This document shows positions 12,805-15,999 of a DNA stretch of 15,999 nt, one piece after another (position 1 is the stretch's first letter; each line of letters begins with the position of its first letter). The position numbers and the translations under genes are program-made. The notes beneath the pieces are model-generated. The model did not search any database. It saw only the letters and a program-made list of their open reading frames with translations, and was not told the origin of the DNA. Source of the DNA: CAVAWX01 sp963592385 (lineage in GTDB: Bacteria; Actinomycetota; Coriobacteriia; Coriobacteriales; QAMH01); contig CAVAWX010000042.1 in the NCBI GenBank assembly GCA_963592385.1, positions 1 to 15,999 on the forward strand, written 5' to 3'.

Positions 12805-14181
12805 ATGGAACTGCGCCGGGACATCTACAGCCGCCTGCTGGAATGGAAGCGAAGCTCAAGCGGCACTTCGGCCCTGCTCATCGAGGGCGCGCGTCGCGTG
12901 GGCAAGTCGACCATCGCCGAGGCGTTCGGCAGAAACGAGTACCGGACGTACGCCCTCATCGACTTCGCCAAGGCATCGCCGGGCCTCAGGGCCAACTTCG
13001 AGAACGGCCTCAACGACCTCGACAGTCTCTACCAACGTCTCTCCCTCGAGGCCAACACCCCGCTTCATCCCCGCGAGTCGCTTTTGGTCTTCGACGAGAT
13101 CCAGCGCTTCCCCAAGGCCCGCGAGGCCGTGAAATACCTCGTCGCCGACGGCCGCTACGACATCCTCGAGACGGGCTCGCTCATCTCCATCAAGGAAAAC
13201 GTCGAAGACATCGTCATCCCGTCTGAGGAGCGAAAGATCAAGATGCACCCCCTGACCTTCCGGGAGTTCCTCGTCGCCTCGGGCCAGGAGCTGCTGGACG
13301 GCTATATCGAGCAGCATTGGAAGGACCGGGCGCCGCTCGAGAGGGGCCTCCACGACAAGGCGACGTCGCTGCTGCGCGAGTACATCTTGGTGGGAGGGAT
13401 GCCCCAAAGCGTCGTGGCCTACCTCGAGTCGGGCAAGAGCTTCTACGAGGCGGACGCGCAGAAGCGCATGATCAACGCGCTCTACGCCGACGACATCAAG
13501 AAAGCCGCCAAGAAGTACCGCTCAAGGGTCTCGGCTGTGTTCGAGAACATCCCCGGATTCCTCTCACAGCACGAGAAGAGAGTAACCCTTAGCCAGATCG
13601 AGGAAGGGGCAACGTTCGACAAGTTCGATGATCCCCTGTACTGGCTCGGCGATTCGATGATATGCAACCTCTGCTACAAATGCACCGATCCCAACGTCGG
13701 CTTCGCGCTGTCGAAGGACGATTCGGCTGTCAAGTGCTACATGGGCGATACGGGCCTGCTTGTGAGCCATGCCTTCTCGGAAAACGAGATCACCTCGACG
13801 AACCTGCACAAGCAGATCATGGACGGCAAGCTTTCCCTCAACGAGGGGATGCTGCATGAAAACCTGGTGGCGCAGATGCTGGCCGCCGCAGGCAAGAGGC
13901 TCTACTTCTACGCGCACTATTCCGAGGAACGGCATCGCAACGACATCGAGGTCGATTTCCTTCTCTCAAACGAGAGCAGGGTGAACACCAAGGTCTGCCC
14001 GATAGAGGTCAAGTCCTCGAAGAACTACCATGCGGTGTCGTACGGGAAGTTCAAGGAGAGGTTCGGCAAGCGGGTCGGGGCGTCTTTGATCGTCCATCCC
14101 AAGCAGCTTGTCGCAGACGAGTCGGGTCTGAGGATTCCGACGTATATGTTGCCGTACGCTCTTGAGGACGGAATTTTTTGA
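12805..14181 (+). CDS. AAA / DUF4143 ATP-binding protein
   Basis: A 458-residue protein starting MELRRDIYSRLLEWKRSS. Walker A is GARRVGKST (28-36) and Walker B LLVFDEIQ (93-100); a sensor-like strand ILETGSLIS follows. The DUF4143 C-terminus has a PD-(D/E)XK-like pair, I-E-V-D-F (381-385) and I-E-V-K-S-S (400-405). Start: ATG 12805 begins the conserved part and has GGTGAT just upstream; GTG 12796, with GAGGA at 5 nt, is an equally possible start adding three residues. The gene is intact and follows the 34-bp repeats. Its last ~70 bp and the following ~20 bp are repeated at 15037-15131, so a second copy once lay downstream. Function unknown; possibly linked to defence or toxin-antitoxin biology by context. 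Confidence 0.9.
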   Translation: MELRRDIYSRLLEWKRSSSGTSALLIEGARRVGKSTIAEAFGRNEYRTYALIDFAKASPGLRANFENGLNDLDSLYQRLSLEANTPLHPRESLLVFDEIQRFPKAREAVKYLVADGRYDILETGSLISIKENVEDIVIPSEERKIKMHPLTFREFLVASGQELLDGYIEQHWKDRAPLERGLHDKATSLLREYILVGGMPQSVVAYLESGKSFYEADAQKRMINALYADDIKKAAKKYRSRVSAVFENIPGFLSQHEKRVTLSQIEEGATFDKFDDPLYWLGDSMICNLCYKCTDPNVGFALSKDDSAVKCYMGDTGLLVSHAFSENEITSTNLHKQIMDGKLSLNEGMLHENLVAQMLAAAGKRLYFYAHYSEERHRNDIEVDFLLSNESRVNTKVCPIEVKSSKNYHAVSYGKFKERFGKRVGASLIVHPKQLVADESGLRIPTYMLPYALEDGIF

Positions 14182-14215
14182 GGGAAAGGTTCCGCGCGAA
14201 ACTCAGCGGAGGTGC

Positions 14216-14241
14216 TACAATCTGGCTAGCTTAGCCAGATT
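14216..14241 (+). promoter_or_regulatory. Promoter/operator of the Phd-PIN operon
   Basis: A -10-like TACAAT (14216-14221) overlaps a perfect 10-bp inverted repeat, AATCTGGCTA (14219-14228) / TAGCCAGATT (14232-14241), with a 3-nt spacer. The repeat ends 1 nt before the ribosome binding site. It is a typical place for autorepression by a Phd-type antitoxin dimer. No clear -35 is seen. Confidence 0.6.
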
Positions 14242-14255
14242 CAGGAGGCGCGACC

Positions 14256-14504
14256 ATGGTGCAGACGAACATGCTTGAAGCCAAAAACGGGCTCTCCGCC
14301 CTCGTCCGCATGCTCGAGTCCGGCCAAGAGGACTGCGTCGTGATCGCACGCCACGGCAAGCCGGTCGCAAAACTCGTCCGCTACGACGCGCCCCGCACAT
14401 CGCGCAGGATAGGCGCCGCGAAGAAAAAGCGCCTGTACGCCGAGGGCTGGGACAGCCCCGAGACGAACGCGGAGCTTGCCGCCTTGTTCGGGGGCGACGC
14501 GTGA
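14256..14504 (+). CDS. Phd/YefM-type antitoxin of a PIN toxin
   Basis: An 82-residue protein. The first ~48 residues (MLEAKNGLSALVRML, then VVIARHGKPVAKLVRY) are the Phd/YefM fold: a helix with the A/K-x-x-L-S-x-L-V pattern and the strand-turn I-x-x-x-G-K-P-V-A-x-L. The C-terminal part (LYAEGWDSPETNAELAALF) is an amphipathic toxin-binding region. ATG 14256 has AGGAGG (14243-14248) at 7 nt. The stop overlaps the toxin start by 4 nt (GTGA), so they are translationally coupled. Autoregulation through 14219-14241 is likely. The last 19 codons are duplicated at 12436-12495. Confidence 0.92.
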   Translation: MVQTNMLEAKNGLSALVRMLESGQEDCVVIARHGKPVAKLVRYDAPRTSRRIGAAKKKRLYAEGWDSPETNAELAALFGGDA

Positions 14505-14905
14505 ACCTGCTCCTCGACACCCACATCGTCTTGTGGGCGCTTGCCGACGACGAACGCCTCCCCGAGCGCGCGCGGCTGCTCGTGGGCGACGAGGGCAACC
14601 GGGTCTTCTGCAGCGCCGTGTCCGCTTGGGAGGTCTCCATCAAACACGCGCTCCGCCCGGACCGCATGCTCGTCGGCGGGGCGGAGTTTGCAGACCTGTG
14701 CCAGACGGCGGGCTTCGACGAGCTGCCGGTCGCGACCAGGCACGTCCGCGCGCTGGAGACGTTGCGTCGCGACGAAAAGGCGCCTGCGCACAAAGACCCC
14801 TTCGACAGGATGCTCGTGGCGCAGGCCAAGGCGGACGACCTGCTGCTCATCACCCACGACGCCCTCGTCGGCGCCTACGACGAGCCCTGCGTCCTGCTCG
14901 TCTAG
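14501..14905 (+). CDS. PIN-domain ribonuclease toxin (VapC-like)
   Basis: A 134-residue protein starting MNLLLDTHIVLWALADD with a GTG start overlapping the antitoxin stop. The acidic PIN catalytic residues are present: Asp6 in LLLDTH, Glu in SAWEVSIK (~residue 47), Asp in DPFDRMLVAQA (~102) and Asp in LITHD (~122). This is the metal-dependent RNase fold of the VapC type, of the subgroup that pairs with Phd-like antitoxins. The length is normal and it looks intact. The 3' end and ~130 bp beyond are repeated at 12502-12700. Confidence 0.93.
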   Translation: MNLLLDTHIVLWALADDERLPERARLLVGDEGNRVFCSAVSAWEVSIKHALRPDRMLVGGAEFADLCQTAGFDELPVATRHVRALETLRRDEKAPAHKDPFDRMLVAQAKADDLLLITHDALVGAYDEPCVLLV

Positions 14906-15036
14906 CGCCGCGATTGCCTCGCAGGCTGGATGCTGCAAATTCACCACTACGAACGCAGGGGTTCCGTCATGGCCGAGCGTATCGCCGACGCGGTGGAGCG
15001 GGCAAGGCGCGAGATGCTTGAGGCCTTTTTGATACT
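14906..15036 (+). repeat. Post-PIN segment, copy B
   Basis: Similar to 12564-12700, including the short frame MAERIADAVERARREMLEAF (from 14969). It ends at GATACTTTG, the start of the first 34-bp repeat unit of copy A, where the sequence jumps into the end of a DUF4143 gene. The junction shares TTG on both sides, so the promoter repeats and ~1.3 kb of ATPase gene were deleted here. Confidence 0.7.
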
Positions 15037-15131
15037 TTGTCGTAGACGAGTCGGGCCTGAGGATCCCGACGTACATGCTGCCCTATGCCCTTGAGGACGG
15101 AATTTTCTGAGGGCAAGGTTCCGCGCGAAAT
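15037..15131 (+). pseudogene. 3' end relic of a second DUF4143 ATPase
   Basis: These 95 bp align without gaps to 14108-14202, at an offset of 929 bp. They cover the final codons (DESGLRIPTYMLPYALEDGIF in the intact gene), the TGA (15108-15110) and ~20 bp beyond (AGGG-AAGGTTCCGCGCGAA). A dozen or so scattered differences are visible, many at third codon positions. All ATPase motifs are missing. Confidence 0.85.
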
Positions 15132-15267
15132 TTGCCTCTTATTTCAAGTCCGCATGGTACATCGAAACAGCGGACAGCATCCCAGCCGCCTGGAAGAACT
15201 TCCCCTCTGCAATCGCCCGCTCAAGGAAGTCCGCGCCGCGCTTGTTCACCATCAATTCGGGGCGCGG
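15132..15267 (+). pseudogene. Relic of a second fic gene with its leader
   Basis: 15132-15179 matches the fic leader at 11183-11240, including the left operator arm CTTATTTCAAG; the right arm is eroded. 15187-15231 encodes RLEELPLCNRPLKEV (Fic residues 119-133 are RLEKLPLCNRLLKEV), joined directly to RAALVHHQF (200-208 are RAALVHYQF). Two large internal deletions removed the start codon, the inhibitory motif and the region between; the sequence stops just before the catalytic HPFxxGNGR. It cannot be functional. Confidence 0.8.
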
Positions 15268-15275
15268 CCGGGCCG

Positions 15276-15281
15276 TATAAT
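15276..15281 (+). promoter_or_regulatory. -10 element for a leaderless ydeI-like transcript
   Basis: A consensus TATAAT (15276-15281) ends 7 nt before ATG 15289, so transcription should begin at or next to the start codon. No Shine-Dalgarno precedes the ATG. Leaderless genes with this geometry are common in actinobacteria. No good -35 is visible; the element lies at the edge of the fic relic. Confidence 0.55.
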
Positions 15282-15288
15282 GCGCCGC

Positions 15289-15873
15289 ATGGCACGAGAA
15301 CCCGTGAACATACTTTCTGGCATTGTCGACAGAGGCGATTTCCGCGCGTGGCTGCAGGAGCATCACGCGAGCGAGCCCGAGTGCTGGGTCGTGTGCAAAC
15401 GCGGCCGCCCCACAGACGATGGCGGCGTCTTGTGCTATCTGGACGCGGTGGAAGAGGCGCTGTGCTTTGGCTGGATCGACAGCACCGTGAAACCGGTCGG
15501 CGGCGTGCGCATGCAGCGCTTCAGCCCGAGGAGGGTGAACAGCCCGTGGACCGAGTTGAACCGCGAACGCGTGCGCCGGCTGGAGAAGCTCGGGCTGATG
15601 ACCGATGCCGGGCGTGCCGCCCTCGCGCCCGAGCGGCCCGGGGGCTTTCAGGTCGATGCGGACGTGGAGGCCGCGCTCAAGGCGGCGCGTTGCTGGGCGA
15701 AATTCACCGCGTTTCCGCCGCTGTACCAGCGCGTGCGCGCCTACAACGTGGCGTTTTACAAGAAGAGGGATCCTGCTGCCTATGCCAAGGCGCTGGAGAA
15801 CCTGATCGCGCGGACCAAACGCGGCGAGACGTATGGTGAATGGAATGATTACGGGCGCCTGCTCGATTACTGA
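15289..15873 (+). CDS. YdeI/OmdA (OmpD-associated) family protein
   Basis: A 194-residue protein starting MAREPVNILSGIVDRGDF. Family signatures: FRAWLQEHHASEPECWVV near the N-terminus, AVEEALCFGWIDS, RFSPRRVNSPWTELNRERV and LEKLGLMTDAGRAAL. The C-terminus (LENLIARTKRGETYGEWNDYG) is the usual basic helical end. Members are described as YdeI/OmpD-associated or bacteriocin-protection proteins; the biochemical role is unclear. Start: the frame is open back through the fic relic to 15085. ATG 15289 begins the conserved part and lies one nucleotide or so from the expected transcript start; ATG 15280 overlaps the -10 and is unlikely. Its stop overlaps a minus-strand frame ending at 15867. Confidence 0.88.
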   Translation: MAREPVNILSGIVDRGDFRAWLQEHHASEPECWVVCKRGRPTDDGGVLCYLDAVEEALCFGWIDSTVKPVGGVRMQRFSPRRVNSPWTELNRERVRRLEKLGLMTDAGRAALAPERPGGFQVDADVEAALKAARCWAKFTAFPPLYQRVRAYNVAFYKKRDPAAYAKALENLIARTKRGETYGEWNDYGRLLDY

Positions 15874-15999
15874 GCGCGCGGCGCGACGCTGCTGCCGTAG
15901 ACGATTTCCTGGTTGAACGTTGTGCGGGATGATGGCAGGCCACCGGGCACTTCGAGATTTCCTGCCCTTGCCAAGCGCAAAGTGACGCAAGGTGATTGG
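15867..15999 (-). CDS. C-terminal fragment of a minus-strand protein (possibly a LacI-type regulator)
   Basis: A frame open from the window edge to TAA (15867-15869) ends NLEVPGGLPSSRTTFNQEI, then VYGSSVAPRAQ. The pattern R-x-x-F/L-x-x-E-I-V-x-G-S is like the last strand of LacI-family regulators (xLPxxLVVRxS). The evidence is ~43 residues of open frame and this similarity, so it is tentative. Its stop would overlap the stop of the YdeI-family gene in a tail-to-tail arrangement. Confidence 0.35.
   Translation of the reverse strand, partial: QSPCVTLRLARAGNLEVPGGLPSSRTTFNQEIVYGSSVAPRAQ

Noticed and set aside
15085..15288. N-terminal extension of the YdeI-family protein.
   Set aside because: The sequence is accounted for as relics of the ATPase 3' end and fic; the conserved family region and the -10 element both point to ATG 15289.

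Overview
The window is GC-rich, with frequent GTG starts, strong G+A-rich ribosome binding sites and long spurious open frames on the opposite strand. Together with several DUF4143/DUF234-type ATPases, Fic, RelBE-like and Phd/PIN modules around a Trk/RsgA operon, this suggests a high-GC actinobacterium, most likely of the Coriobacteriia (Eggerthellaceae-like). That placement is inferred from gene content and style only.

Layout. Positions 1-1005 (minus strand) hold two toxin-antitoxin pairs: a RelB/DinJ-like antitoxin whose toxin runs off the left edge, and a Phd/YefM-like antitoxin overlapping a RelE/ParE-like toxin. From 1228 to 3078 (plus) lie an AAA_14/DUF4143 ATPase and a very acidic orphan protein. 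From 9514 down to 3219 (minus) runs a compact three-gene operon: two tandem TrkH-type potassium-uptake membrane proteins, then rsgA, a ribosome-assembly GTPase. Both TrkH proteins carry the same unusual C-terminal extension: a basic linker, a signal-peptide-like membrane segment, an exported OB-fold-like domain and a final membrane anchor. No TrkA (cytosolic RCK partner) is present in the window.

From 9633 to 15873 (plus) is an accessory region: an ATPase_2/DUF234 protein, a class II Fic protein, a DUF4143 ATPase, an intact Phd-PIN toxin-antitoxin pair and a YdeI/OmdA family protein. Between these genes lie remnants of a second copy of the same cassettes: a Phd-PIN relic (12436-12563), the last ~95 bp of a DUF4143 ATPase (15037-15131) and a collapsed fic copy with its leader (15132-15267). 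All were shortened by internal deletions, so the region is an old Fic / Phd-PIN / ATPase duplication in decay.

The most interesting system is the tandem TrkH-OB pair. Two diverged paralogues keep the same non-canonical architecture and a conserved C-x2-H-x6-H motif in the extracytoplasmic domain. One of them lacks a selectivity-filter glycine and reads in frame into what looks like a separate small membrane-protein gene. Second in interest are the individual operators: nearly every accessory cassette has its own inverted or direct repeat at its promoter, including a three-copy repeat with an exact 34-bp period before the third ATPase.
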